Source: Streptomyces cyaneogriseus subsp. noncyanogenus (GTDB lineage Bacteria > Actinomycetota > Actinomycetes > Streptomycetales > Streptomycetaceae). Taken from it: a stretch of 64,000 nucleotides of DNA. The stretch lies in the NCBI RefSeq assembly GCF_000931445.1, contig NZ_CP010849.1, positions 6,138,001 through 6,202,000 of the forward strand, read 5' to 3'. Positions 16,634 through 24,582 of this stretch are shown here, piece after piece. The notes beneath the pieces were generated by a model. That model had not been told where the DNA came from, made no database searches, and saw only the letters and a list, made by a program, of their open reading frames with translations. How positions within the stretch are numbered: position 1 is the stretch's first letter; each line of letters opens with the position of its first letter. The translations under genes and the position numbers were made by a program.

Positions 16634-17560
16634 TCAGTCCTGTCCGCCGGTGCCGGCGGAGATGTCGGTGCCGGCGGAGCCGCCCGGCCGTCGCGGACGC
16701 ACCACCCGCAGCCACAGCAGGACGAGCAGCGCCGCCACCGCGGCGAACGGCAGCACCGCGCCGAGCGCCACCGCCAGCCCGCGCAGCATCGTCACGAACG
16801 CGTCCCAGCCGCCCGCCAGCGCGTCGAGGAAACCGGGGTCGTCCTCCCGCTCGGACTGTGTCACCGGCGTCTCGGTCAGGGACAGGGTGATGGTGGCCAG
16901 CGTCGTACGGTCCTTCAGGGACGCCTGCCGGGCCAGCAGCGCCTCCAGTTCGGCCTGGCGGGAACTCAGCTCGCCCTCCAGGGTGACCACGTCGCTCAGC
17001 CTGGTCGCCTGGTCCATCAGCGCGCGGACACGGGCCACGCTGGCCCGCTGGGACTCGATCCGGCTCTCCACGTCCACCACCTGATCGGTGACGTCCTCGG
17101 CCTTGGCGCTGCGTTCGAGGAGTTTCCCGGCCCCCTCCAGGCCGGCCAGGACACTGTCGTACCTCTCCACGGGCACCCGCAGCACGACCCGGGTGCGTTC
17201 GCGGCCGTCCTCGTCGCGGGTGGTGGTCTCGTTGCCGACGTAGCCGCCCGCGCTCTCCGCCTCGGCCCGGGCCGCGTCGAGGGCCTTGGGGACGCTGTCG
17301 ACTTGGACGGTCAGCGACGCGGTGCGGATGATGCGGTTGGTGGTGAGCTTCTGCGGTGCCGACGCCTTGGCGCCGCTCGCGTCGCCGCCGTAGGCGCCGC
17401 CCCCGCGCCCGTCCGCCTGAGAGGCGGCCTCCTCCCCGGCGTCGGCCGCGGCCCCGGCGCTGTCCTCGCCGCCGGCGCTGCAACCGGTGAGGGCGAGGGC
17501 CGCCGCGAGCAGGAGCCCGGCGAGGGACCGGCCGGGTCGTACGGAACGTCGTGCGCGCAT
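16634..17560 (-). CDS. DUF4349 lipoprotein
   Basis: A 308-residue exported protein. The N-terminal signal carries a lipobox, LALTGC, with Cys27 as the lipid-anchored residue. A Gly/Ala/Asp-rich linker follows, then the DUF4349 region from about 75 (NRIIRTASLTVQVD) with a long coiled coil (RASVARVRALMDQ ... LEGELSSRQAELEALLARQ). One transmembrane helix near residue 275 (FAAVAALLVLLWLRVV) precedes a short basic tail. ATG 17560 is preceded by a GGGGGGAA box. An in-frame start at 17650 would put 30 residues before the signal peptide and was rejected. Function unknown; likely envelope-associated. Confidence 0.82.
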   Translation of the reverse strand: MRARRSVRPGRSLAGLLLAAALALTGCSAGGEDSAGAAADAGEEAASQADGRGGGAYGGDASGAKASAPQKLTTNRIIRTASLTVQVDSVPKALDAARAEAESAGGYVGNETTTRDEDGRERTRVVLRVPVERYDSVLAGLEGAGKLLERSAKAEDVTDQVVDVESRIESQRASVARVRALMDQATRLSDVVTLEGELSSRQAELEALLARQASLKDRTTLATITLSLTETPVTQSEREDDPGFLDALAGGWDAFVTMLRGLAVALGAVLPFAAVAALLVLLWLRVVRPRRPGGSAGTDISAGTGGQD

Positions 17561-17718
17561 GTGGGTTCCCCCCGAGGTGGTGAGATCTGACGTCCCTTCG
17601 ACGCCCGGGGCGGCCGGGACGTTGGCGCGGAACGGTTCCGAAGAGGTCACGGTCGGGACTCGCGCCGGACACCCGGGGGCCGGACGGCGCTGTCGGTGCC
17701 GTCTGAGAGGCTGGGGAC

Positions 17719-19182
17719 ATGCGCGAAGAGGAGACCCCTGCGGGTACGGGGCATGTCGTCGTCATCGGGGCCGGCATCGCGGGGCTGGCCGCCGCCCACC
17801 GGCTGCTGGCGCGCGGCGCGCGGGTGACGGTGCTGGAGGCGTCCGGCCGGATCGGCGGCAAGCTGCTGCCCGGTGAGATCGCGGGAGTGCGGGTCGACCT
17901 CGGCGCCGAGTCCATGCTGGCCCGCCGCCCCGAGGCGGTGGGCCTGGCCCGTGAGGCGGGCCTCGCCGACCGCCTCCAGCCACCGGCCACCGCGACGGCC
18001 TCCCTGTGGACCCGGGGGGCGCTGCGCCCCATGCCCAAGGGGCACGTCATGGGCGTCCCCGGCACGGCCGGGGCCCTGTCCGGCGTGCTGTCCGAGGAGG
18101 GGCTCGCCCGCATCGAGCGCGACGCCGCCCTGCCCCGCACGGAGATCGGCGACGACGTGGCGGTGGGCGCCTACGTGGCCGAGCGGCTGGGCCGCGAGGT
18201 CGTCGACCGCCTCGTCGAACCGCTGCTCGGCGGCGTGTACGCGGGCGACGCCTACCGCATCTCCATGCGCTCGGCCGTCCCGCAGCTCTTCGAGGCCGCC
18301 CGGAGCCACGCCTCCCTCACCGAGGCGGTCCGTGCCCTCCAGGGCCGGACCGCCACCGCCCCGCCGAGCGGACCGGTCTTCATGGGCATCCGGGGCGGCA
18401 TCGGCACGCTCCCGCTCGCGGTCGCCCGATCGGTGCGGGCCCGCGGCGGCGACATCGTCACGGACGCGCCGGTGACCGAGCTGCGCCGCACCGCGCCCAC
18501 CGGATGGCGGGTCGTCGCCGGGGAGCGCGTCCTGCACGCCGACGCGGTCGTCGTCGCCGTCCCGGCGCCCGCGGCCGCCCGCCTGCTGCGGGCCGAGGCG
18601 CCCGCCGCGGCGGCGGAGCTCGCCGCCGTCGAGTACGCCTCCATGGCGCTGGTCACCCTCGCCTACCGCCGCTCCGACGCGGGGGCGCTGCCCGAGGGCA
18701 GCGGATTCCTGGTGCCCCCGGTCGACGGGCGGACCATCAAGGCGTCCACGTTCGCCTCCCGCAAGTGGGGCTGGATCGCCGAGGAGGACCCCGGCCTGGT
18801 GGTGCTGCGCACCTCCGTCGGCCGGTACGGCGAGACGGAGATCCTCGGCCGGGACGACGAGGGCCTCGTGGCCGTCTCCCGGCACGACCTGAGGGAGGCC
18901 ACCGGCCTGGACGCCGAGCCGGTCGCCACGCGCGTCACCCGCTGGACCGACGGGCTGCCGCAGTACCCGGTCGGCCACCACGCGCGCGTGGCCCGCGTCC
19001 GCGAGCACGTCGCCGCAGTGCCGGGACTGGCCGTGTGCGGGGCGGCGTACGACGGCGTCGGCATCCCGGCCTGCGTCGCGAGCGCCTACGCGGCCGTCGA
19101 CCAGATCCACGGTGACCTGCGCGCTGTGCAGGAGCTCACCGCCCACCCGGTGCAGAGCCTGCACGGCGGAGCGGGAGAATAG
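17719..19182 (+). CDS. hemG: Coproporphyrinogen/protoporphyrinogen III oxidase (HemY/CgoX type)
   Basis: A 487-residue FAD enzyme of the amine-oxidase superfamily. The dinucleotide motif VVVIGAGIAGLAAAHRLLARG is followed by EASGRIGGKL. The interior VRVDLGAESMLARRPEAVGL and the C-terminal GLAVCGAAYDGVGIPACVAS are the usual HemY signatures. In actinobacteria this enzyme oxidises coproporphyrinogen III to coproporphyrin III before iron insertion. The next gene, five bases away, is hemQ, the last enzyme of the same route, which supports the assignment. ATG 17719 sits just after GGCTGGGGAC. Actinobacterial genomes label it either hemG or hemY. Confidence 0.9.
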   Translation: MREEETPAGTGHVVVIGAGIAGLAAAHRLLARGARVTVLEASGRIGGKLLPGEIAGVRVDLGAESMLARRPEAVGLAREAGLADRLQPPATATASLWTRGALRPMPKGHVMGVPGTAGALSGVLSEEGLARIERDAALPRTEIGDDVAVGAYVAERLGREVVDRLVEPLLGGVYAGDAYRISMRSAVPQLFEAARSHASLTEAVRALQGRTATAPPSGPVFMGIRGGIGTLPLAVARSVRARGGDIVTDAPVTELRRTAPTGWRVVAGERVLHADAVVVAVPAPAAARLLRAEAPAAAAELAAVEYASMALVTLAYRRSDAGALPEGSGFLVPPVDGRTIKASTFASRKWGWIAEEDPGLVVLRTSVGRYGETEILGRDDEGLVAVSRHDLREATGLDAEPVATRVTRWTDGLPQYPVGHHARVARVREHVAAVPGLAVCGAAYDGVGIPACVASAYAAVDQIHGDLRAVQELTAHPVQSLHGGAGE

Positions 19183-19186
19183 GCCC

Positions 19187-19918
19187 ATGAGTGACGACGC
19201 CTCCACCCCCGCCCCCGAGCGGATCCCCAACAAGGGCAAGCTGGCCAAGGACCTCAACGAGGTCATCCGCTACACCCTCTGGTCCGTCTTCCGGCTGAAG
19301 GACGCGCTCCCGGAGGACCGCGCCGGGTACGCCGACGAGGTCCAGGAGCTGTTCGACCAGCTCGCCGCCAAGGACGTGACCATCCGCGGCACCTACGACG
19401 TCTCCGGGCTGCGCGCCGACGCCGACCTGATGATCTGGTGGCACGCCGAGACCAGCGACCAGCTCCAGGAGGCGTACAACCTCTTCCGCCGCACCAGGCT
19501 CGGCCGCGCGCTCACGCCGGTGTGGTCGAACATGGCGCTGCACCGCCCCGCCGAGTTCAACCGCTCGCACATCCCGGCGTTCCTCGCCGACGAGACGCCG
19601 CGGAACTACGTCAGCGTCTACCCGTTCGTGCGCTCCTACGACTGGTACCTCCTGCCGGAGGAGGACCGCCGCCGGATGCTCGCCGACCACGGCAAGATGG
19701 CCCGCGGCTACCCGGACGTGCGCGCCAACACGGTCGCCTCCTTCTCCCTGGGCGACTACGAGTGGATCCTCGCCTTCGAGGCCGACGAGCTGTACCGCAT
19801 CGTCGACCTGATGCGTCACCTGCGCGCCTCCGAGGCCCGGCTGCACGTCCGCGAAGAGGTGCCGTTCTTCACCGGCCGCCGCAAGGACATCGGGGAGCTG
19901 GTGGCGGGGCTCGCCTGA
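19187..19918 (+). CDS. hemQ: Coproheme decarboxylase (HemQ, chlorite-dismutase family)
   Basis: A 243-residue dimeric-barrel protein. Its family marks are VIRYTLWSVFRL near the N-terminus, GTYDVSGLRADADLMIWWHAE, NYVSVYPFVRSYDWY, and DHGKMARGYPDVRANTVASF, with the heme-side residues in the last two. It converts coproheme to heme b by two decarboxylations, with peroxide as oxidant. The start at ATG 19187, four bases after the hemG stop, is preferred over an in-frame ATG at 19112 inside hemG. The short gap and shared pathway indicate an operon. The stop abuts the convergent hydrolase gene with no gap. Confidence 0.92.
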   Translation: MSDDASTPAPERIPNKGKLAKDLNEVIRYTLWSVFRLKDALPEDRAGYADEVQELFDQLAAKDVTIRGTYDVSGLRADADLMIWWHAETSDQLQEAYNLFRRTRLGRALTPVWSNMALHRPAEFNRSHIPAFLADETPRNYVSVYPFVRSYDWYLLPEEDRRRMLADHGKMARGYPDVRANTVASFSLGDYEWILAFEADELYRIVDLMRHLRASEARLHVREEVPFFTGRRKDIGELVAGLA

Positions 19919-21526
19919 TCAGGGCGCGGTGGCGCTCGTCGGCTCCGGCGCCGGGCGCGGGGCGCAGAACGCGTCCCGCGCCGGGAGCCGGCCCTCCAGC
20001 AGATACGCCTCCAGATGGCCGTTCACGCAGGCGTTCGGCCCGGCGGCGACGCCGTGCGTGCCGGCGCCGCGCTCGGTCACCAGCACCGAGCCCGCCAGCC
20101 GGCGGTGGAGTTCCCGCGCCCCCTCGTAGGGGGTGGCCCCGTCGCGCTCCCCGGCCAGGAGCAGCGTCGGCGGCAGCTCACCCGGCCCGGTGCGCACCTC
20201 CAGCGGCCGCTGCCGCGGCACCGGCCAGTAGGCGCAGGGCAGGTTGGTCCACACGTTCTCCCAGGTCTCGAAGGGCGCCCGGCGCGCCAGCCGGGTGTTG
20301 TCCCGGTCCCAGACGCGGAAGTCCGTCGGCCACGGGGCGTCGTTGCACTCGACGGCCGTGTAGACCGCGCTCGCGTTCTCCGCCTCGGCCGCCGCCTCCG
20401 GGTGCGGCTCCGCCAGGTCGACCAGGGGCCGCGGGTCCCCCTTCAGATAGGCCGACAGCGCGTGCGCGCGGTGCGGCCACTGATCGTCGTAGTACACGGC
20501 CCGCAGCAGCACCTCCTGCAACTGCGCCGGACCGACCGTGCCGCCCGCCGGGCGCGCCGACAGACGGGCGCTCGCCACCTCGTAGCCGCGCTGGACCGCG
20601 CCGGGTGTACGCCCGAGCCCGTACACGTCGTCGTGGGCGGCGATCCACGCCCGGAAGTCCGCCCAGCGGCGCTCGAACGCCTCCGACTGCGCCAGGTTGT
20701 TGCGGTACCAGATCCGCCCGGGGGCCGGGTTCACCACCGAGTCGAACACCATCCTGCGTACGTGCCGGGGGAACAGCTCCGCGTACAGCGCCCCGAAGTA
20801 CGTCCCGTACGAGGCGCCCATGAACGTCAGCCGCTTCTCGCCCAGCGCCGCCCGCACCACGTCCAGGTCGCGGGCGTTGTTGAGGGAGTGGTGGTGGCGC
20901 AGCGCGTCGCCGGACCGCTCGGCGCAGCCGCGCGCGTACGCCCTGGCCTGGGCGATCCGCTGCCGCTTGTACGACGCCGAGGGCTGCTGCGGGGCCGGGC
21001 CGGGCCCCGGGAAGAAGTGCTCCGGGTCCTGGCAGGACAGGGGAGCGGAGGGGGCGACCCCGCGCGGGGCGTAGCCGACGAAGTCGTAGGCGGCCGCCAG
21101 CCGCCTCCACTCCGGCGACAGCCCGGCCAGCGGGAAGTACAGCCCGGAGGCGCCCGGCCCGCCCGGGTTGTACACCAGGGCGCCCTGCCGGGGCACCGCG
21201 CGCCCGCCGCCGCGCGGGTCCTTCCCCGTGGCCCGCACCCGGCCGACGGTGAGCCGGATCTGCCGCCCGTCCGGGCGCGCGTAGTCGAGCGGGACCGTGA
21301 CCGTGCCGCAGCGCAGGGCGCCGGGCAGGTCCGCCGCGTCCGGGCAGGGGCCGAACGAGATGCCGGCGGCCGCGGCGCGCGCGGCGGCCACCGCGGTGCC
21401 GCGCCGCTCGGCCGCGCCGGGCCCCTCCGCCGCGCCCGGCCGCTGCGGTGCGCCGCCGGCCGGGGCCGCGGCGAGGGCGGTCAGGAGCAGGGCCCCTGCG
21501 GCCGAGTGGACGACGGCAGCTCTCAT
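19919..21526 (-). CDS. Secreted alpha/beta hydrolase, tripeptidyl aminopeptidase type
   Basis: A 535-residue exported protein. A signal peptide (residues 1-26, cleaved near GGA) precedes an alpha/beta-hydrolase domain with the oxyanion motif NPGGPGASG and nucleophile Ser239 in FMGASYGTYFG. The C-terminal TAP-like domain carries the likely Asp in AGERDGATPYEGA and His in GAGTHGVAAG. This is the pattern of Streptomyces tripeptidyl aminopeptidases and the Slp mycelium-associated proteases. ATG 21526 with a GGGAT-containing site gives a clean signal peptide; the in-frame ATG at 21586 adds a basic leader and is less likely. It probably trims peptides outside the cell. Confidence 0.85.
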   Translation of the reverse strand: MRAAVVHSAAGALLLTALAAAPAGGAPQRPGAAEGPGAAERRGTAVAAARAAAAGISFGPCPDAADLPGALRCGTVTVPLDYARPDGRQIRLTVGRVRATGKDPRGGGRAVPRQGALVYNPGGPGASGLYFPLAGLSPEWRRLAAAYDFVGYAPRGVAPSAPLSCQDPEHFFPGPGPAPQQPSASYKRQRIAQARAYARGCAERSGDALRHHHSLNNARDLDVVRAALGEKRLTFMGASYGTYFGALYAELFPRHVRRMVFDSVVNPAPGRIWYRNNLAQSEAFERRWADFRAWIAAHDDVYGLGRTPGAVQRGYEVASARLSARPAGGTVGPAQLQEVLLRAVYYDDQWPHRAHALSAYLKGDPRPLVDLAEPHPEAAAEAENASAVYTAVECNDAPWPTDFRVWDRDNTRLARRAPFETWENVWTNLPCAYWPVPRQRPLEVRTGPGELPPTLLLAGERDGATPYEGARELHRRLAGSVLVTERGAGTHGVAAGPNACVNGHLEAYLLEGRLPARDAFCAPRPAPEPTSATAP

Positions 21527-21654
21527 CGCGGATCCCTTCCGAGCACGGCGGCGATGAAAGGGATGTTTCGGTCGATCACCGGGCAAGGCAAGGACCGCCG
21601 TGCGGCGCGTCGGTGTGCCCGCCGCGCGGCGGACCGGCGCTCACCGGGGCGCCC

Positions 21655-22449
21655 TCAGCTCCCGTACCGCCCGGCGTGCCGCTCACGGTGGGCGAAGGCG
21701 GCCCGCAGGTCCGGTTCGCCGATCGCGTGGACGCCGCGCAGCGCCACGGAGGTCAGCAACGTCCGCTCGCCGTCCGCGCCGCCGCTCTGCCGGGGGAGCG
21801 CGCAGAGCAGCCGCTGCCCGGCGGGGGAGGCCCACCGCGCGTACGGATGGATCTCCATGCGCGCCACGGCGAGGCAGCCCAGGGTCAGCAGCAGCGGCAG
21901 CGCGAACCACAGGGCGATCAGATGCCGCGGCACGTCCGTGGGGACGGGCAGGGCCACGGCGGCAGCGCCCAGCGCGCACACCGCGAGGGCGGCCAGACGG
22001 ACCCGGCGGACGGCGGCCGCCACACTGTCGCGGCCGCCGTCCGGCACGGCCAGTCCCGCGCCGACGAGCCGCTCGGCCAGCTCGCGCACCGCGTCCGCCG
22101 TGGCGGCGGACGCCCGCACGGGCGCGATCCGGGACTGGCCGCCGGGTCCGATGGCCCCGAGGACCGACCGCTCCATCTCGTCCCGCCCGCACGGGTCGAC
22201 GACGGTGGCCCAGCCGGTGTGGGCCAGCAGCAGCCGGCGTTGGCGCGCCATGGTCACCAGTGCCAGATCGGCGACCCGCCCGGGGCCGCCGGACAGGAAC
22301 GCCGCCTCGTAGAGGGTCAGGGCGCGTCCGCCGCCCGCGTCCGCGTCGGCCGTGTCCATGGCGGCGGTGCGGACCGCGGTCAGACACAGCCGTGCGCAGG
22401 CCGTGCCGGCCAGGACCCAGGCCGGCAGCAGGAGAAGGACCCAGAACAT
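21655..22449 (-). CDS. TIGR04222 domain membrane protein
   Basis: A 264-residue protein. A hydrophobic N-terminus (MFWVLLLLPAWVLAGTACA) is followed by the TIGR04222 core: LTLYEAAFLSGGPGRVADLALV, then RQRRLLLAHTGW. Two further hydrophobic stretches lie at about 150-200. The family is known for a low-complexity tail, but here the C-terminus is short and ends HAGRYGS. Members frequently neighbour DUF692 genes, as this one does (94 bp downstream of it, same strand). Function is unknown. ATG 22449 is the natural start because it begins the first helix. Confidence 0.75.
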   Translation of the reverse strand: MFWVLLLLPAWVLAGTACARLCLTAVRTAAMDTADADAGGGRALTLYEAAFLSGGPGRVADLALVTMARQRRLLLAHTGWATVVDPCGRDEMERSVLGAIGPGGQSRIAPVRASAATADAVRELAERLVGAGLAVPDGGRDSVAAAVRRVRLAALAVCALGAAAVALPVPTDVPRHLIALWFALPLLLTLGCLAVARMEIHPYARWASPAGQRLLCALPRQSGGADGERTLLTSVALRGVHAIGEPDLRAAFAHRERHAGRYGS

Positions 22450-22543
22450 GCCGCGTTTGTATGCCAGGGGCGTGGGACGCGCCAGGCCTTTTCACCATGC
22501 GGACGGAGCGTTGCCGGGACGCGACGTCGCGTTTTCGCGGTGG

Positions 22544-23959
22544 TCAGCGCCGCAGCAGCACGCGGCGGGTGGCCCGGGCCAGCCGTACGGCGGGCCGCCG
22601 CGAGCGCGGCACCGGCCCGGACCGCTCCAGCCACCACTGCCGCAGCGCGCGCCGGGCGCGCGCGTCCACCGGCAGGCCCTCGCCCAGCAGCCGTTCGGCG
22701 AAGTCGAGCGCGTCCTGCCGGTACCCGCCGGTCATGGGGCGGCCGTGGGCGTAGGAGAGGAAGGCGGCCCGGTAGCCGTCCGCGAGGATCACCGGCAGCT
22801 CGGGCGCGACCTTCGCCACGACGCCCGCCCGCTTCGCCGCCAGCGCCCGCGTCTGCACCCGCAGCCGCCCCCGGTCGAACCCTTCCGGCGCGGGCGTCCC
22901 CGCGACCAGCGCGGACAGCAGCGCGGCCTGCGCCAGGCCGAGCCGCTCCCGGGCGGGCCCGGTGCCGGGGGCCTCCACGGGGTCCGCCCCCGTCCCGGCG
23001 GGCAGCGCCGGGCCGACCGGGACGCGGGCCGTCTCTCCGGCGCGCGCCCCGGCCGTCTCTCCGGGGTGTTCCCCGGCCGTCTCCCCGGCGTGTTCCCCGA
23101 CCGTCTCTCCGGGGTGTTCCCCGGCAGCGAGCCGCCGCCCCGCGCGCAGCGCCGCCCGGATCGCGTCCAGCTCTCCCTCCAGCTCGGCCGGTTCGGGGAA
23201 GTTCTCGTCCCGCTCCAGGAGCACGCCCGGCGGTGAGACGCGTGCGGCGAGATCGGTCAGGATGCCGAGGACCGGCGGCGGGACGGGGTGGGCGTGGCTG
23301 TCGTGCCAGACACCGTCGCGTTCGAAGCCGCCCGCGACATGGACGTAGGCGATGGCCTCCAGGGGGAGTTCGGCCAGCGCCTTGGCCGGGTCCTCGCCGC
23401 GGTTGACGTGGTTGGTGTGGAGGTTGGCCACGTCGATCAGCAGGCGCACCCCCGTGCGGTCGGCCAGCTCGTACAGGAACTGCCCCTCCGTCATCTCCTC
23501 GCCCGGCCAGGAGAAGAGGGCGGCGATGTTCTCGACGGCGAGCGGCACGGGCAGCGCGTCCTGCGCGATGCGGACGTTCTCGCACAGCACGTCGAGGGCG
23601 TCCCGGGTACGCGGCACCGGCAGCAGATGCCCCGCCTCCAGACGCGGGGTGGCGGTCAGCGGCCCCCCGGCCCGTACGAACGCGATGTGCTCGGTGACCA
23701 GCGGCGCGTCCAGCGCCAGAGCCCGTTCGGCCAGCGCGGTCAGCCGGTCCGGGTCGGGCCGTTCGGCACCGCCCAGACCGAGGGAGACGCCGTGCGGTAC
23801 GACGGTGACACCGCGCTCGCGCAGACGCAGCAGGGAGGCGGGCAGGTGGCCGGGGCAGACGTTCTCGGCCACGACCTCGACCCAGTCGATGCCGGGCATG
23901 CGTTCCACGGCGTCCGCTATCTCCGGCCGCCACCCGATACCGGTCCCCAGTCGCTCCAT
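22544..23959 (-). CDS. DUF692 (MNIO-family) iron enzyme with C-terminal extension
   Basis: A 471-residue protein. Residues 1 to about 285 form the TIM-barrel DUF692 domain with clustered metal-ligand candidates: VTEHIAF, VENIAALF, LLIDVANLHTNHVN, VHVAGG, WHDSHAHPV and LLERDENFPE. DUF692 enzymes (MbnB and relatives) oxidatively modify cysteines in small peptides using a multinuclear iron centre. A repetitive 8-residue linker (about 280-312) leads to a helical C-terminal domain seen in Streptomyces DUF692 fusions. ATG 23959 follows GGAGGAGGGGG. No obvious Cys-rich precursor peptide gene lies alongside. The TIGR04222 protein is the only evident partner. Confidence 0.82.
   Translation of the reverse strand: MERLGTGIGWRPEIADAVERMPGIDWVEVVAENVCPGHLPASLLRLRERGVTVVPHGVSLGLGGAERPDPDRLTALAERALALDAPLVTEHIAFVRAGGPLTATPRLEAGHLLPVPRTRDALDVLCENVRIAQDALPVPLAVENIAALFSWPGEEMTEGQFLYELADRTGVRLLIDVANLHTNHVNRGEDPAKALAELPLEAIAYVHVAGGFERDGVWHDSHAHPVPPPVLGILTDLAARVSPPGVLLERDENFPEPAELEGELDAIRAALRAGRRLAAGEHPGETVGEHAGETAGEHPGETAGARAGETARVPVGPALPAGTGADPVEAPGTGPARERLGLAQAALLSALVAGTPAPEGFDRGRLRVQTRALAAKRAGVVAKVAPELPVILADGYRAAFLSYAHGRPMTGGYRQDALDFAERLLGEGLPVDARARRALRQWWLERSGPVPRSRRPAVRLARATRRVLLRR
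23027..23122. repeat. 24-bp coding tandem repeat in the DUF692 gene
   Basis: Four near-identical 24-bp units encode a Gly-Glu-His-Pro-Gly-Glu-Thr-Ala type linker between the barrel and the C-terminal domain. Copy number is likely to vary between strains because of slippage. Confidence 0.8.
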
Positions 23960-24503
23960 CGTCCCCCTCCTCCGCACGCCGGAAAGCCGTCCCGGCGGTG
24001 AGGGGGGTATGGCCCCGGCCCCCACGCCCCAACCGCGGCGCGGGCACGTTCAGAGCAACATTTGAGCTTCCGTGCTCCCGCCCGGATGGGGATATCGTCC
24101 GGCCGGATCCCCACCCGGCCGGAGTTCCCGCGCGGCAGGCGGGACGCCCGGGCGCCCGAGGACGGGCCGCCCGAGCGGCCCGGGTGCGGGCCTCCTGGCC
24201 GGCGTGACGAGGCGCCGGGCGAGGGAGCCCGTGACACATCGCGCTCGCGCCCGCCCTGTGCCACGCTGGATGAGGTGCCCACCGCCGGACGAGGTGCCCA
24301 CCGCCCGCGCTCGGGCCGTCCGCCCGGACGCAGGCGCCCGGCGTACGCCCGGCACCGAGGCCCCCGGGCGAGACAGCGGTCGACTCCGGCGGACGAGACA
24401 GCGATCGGCCGTCCTTCCACGTGCGTCGAGCCCGCCCCTTGTGCGTCCGGTGAGCGACGGGTCGTCGCCGGGAGCCCATGAGCCGACGCGAGGGAGTGTC
24501 GCC
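23960..24503. other. 544-bp divergent gap between DUF692 and NACHT genes
   Basis: No supported gene. It is GC-rich throughout, with a small AT-richer pocket near 24055-24070. Short direct repeats of GAGGTGCCCACCGCC occur near 24270-24305, and of GACGAGACAGCG-like sequence near 24365-24410. It must hold promoters for both flanking genes, but none is clear. Confidence 0.5.
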
Positions 24504-24575
24504 ATGGTCAGTGCCATCGAGGACGACAGCGGCGCCGAGCGCACCGCGCCGCCCGGCGGGTTCCGGGCCGGGTGA
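24504..24575 (+). CDS. Possible 23-residue leader peptide upstream of the NACHT gene
   Basis: ATG 24504 follows a good GAGGGAG ribosome site and encodes an acidic 23-residue peptide ending GGFRAG, with its stop seven bases before the NACHT ATG. The NACHT gene itself has only a weak site, so coupling through this leader is plausible. An alternative is that this is the true N-terminus with a frame error. Confidence 0.3.
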   Translation: MVSAIEDDSGAERTAPPGGFRAG

Positions 24576-24582
24576 ACCCGTC

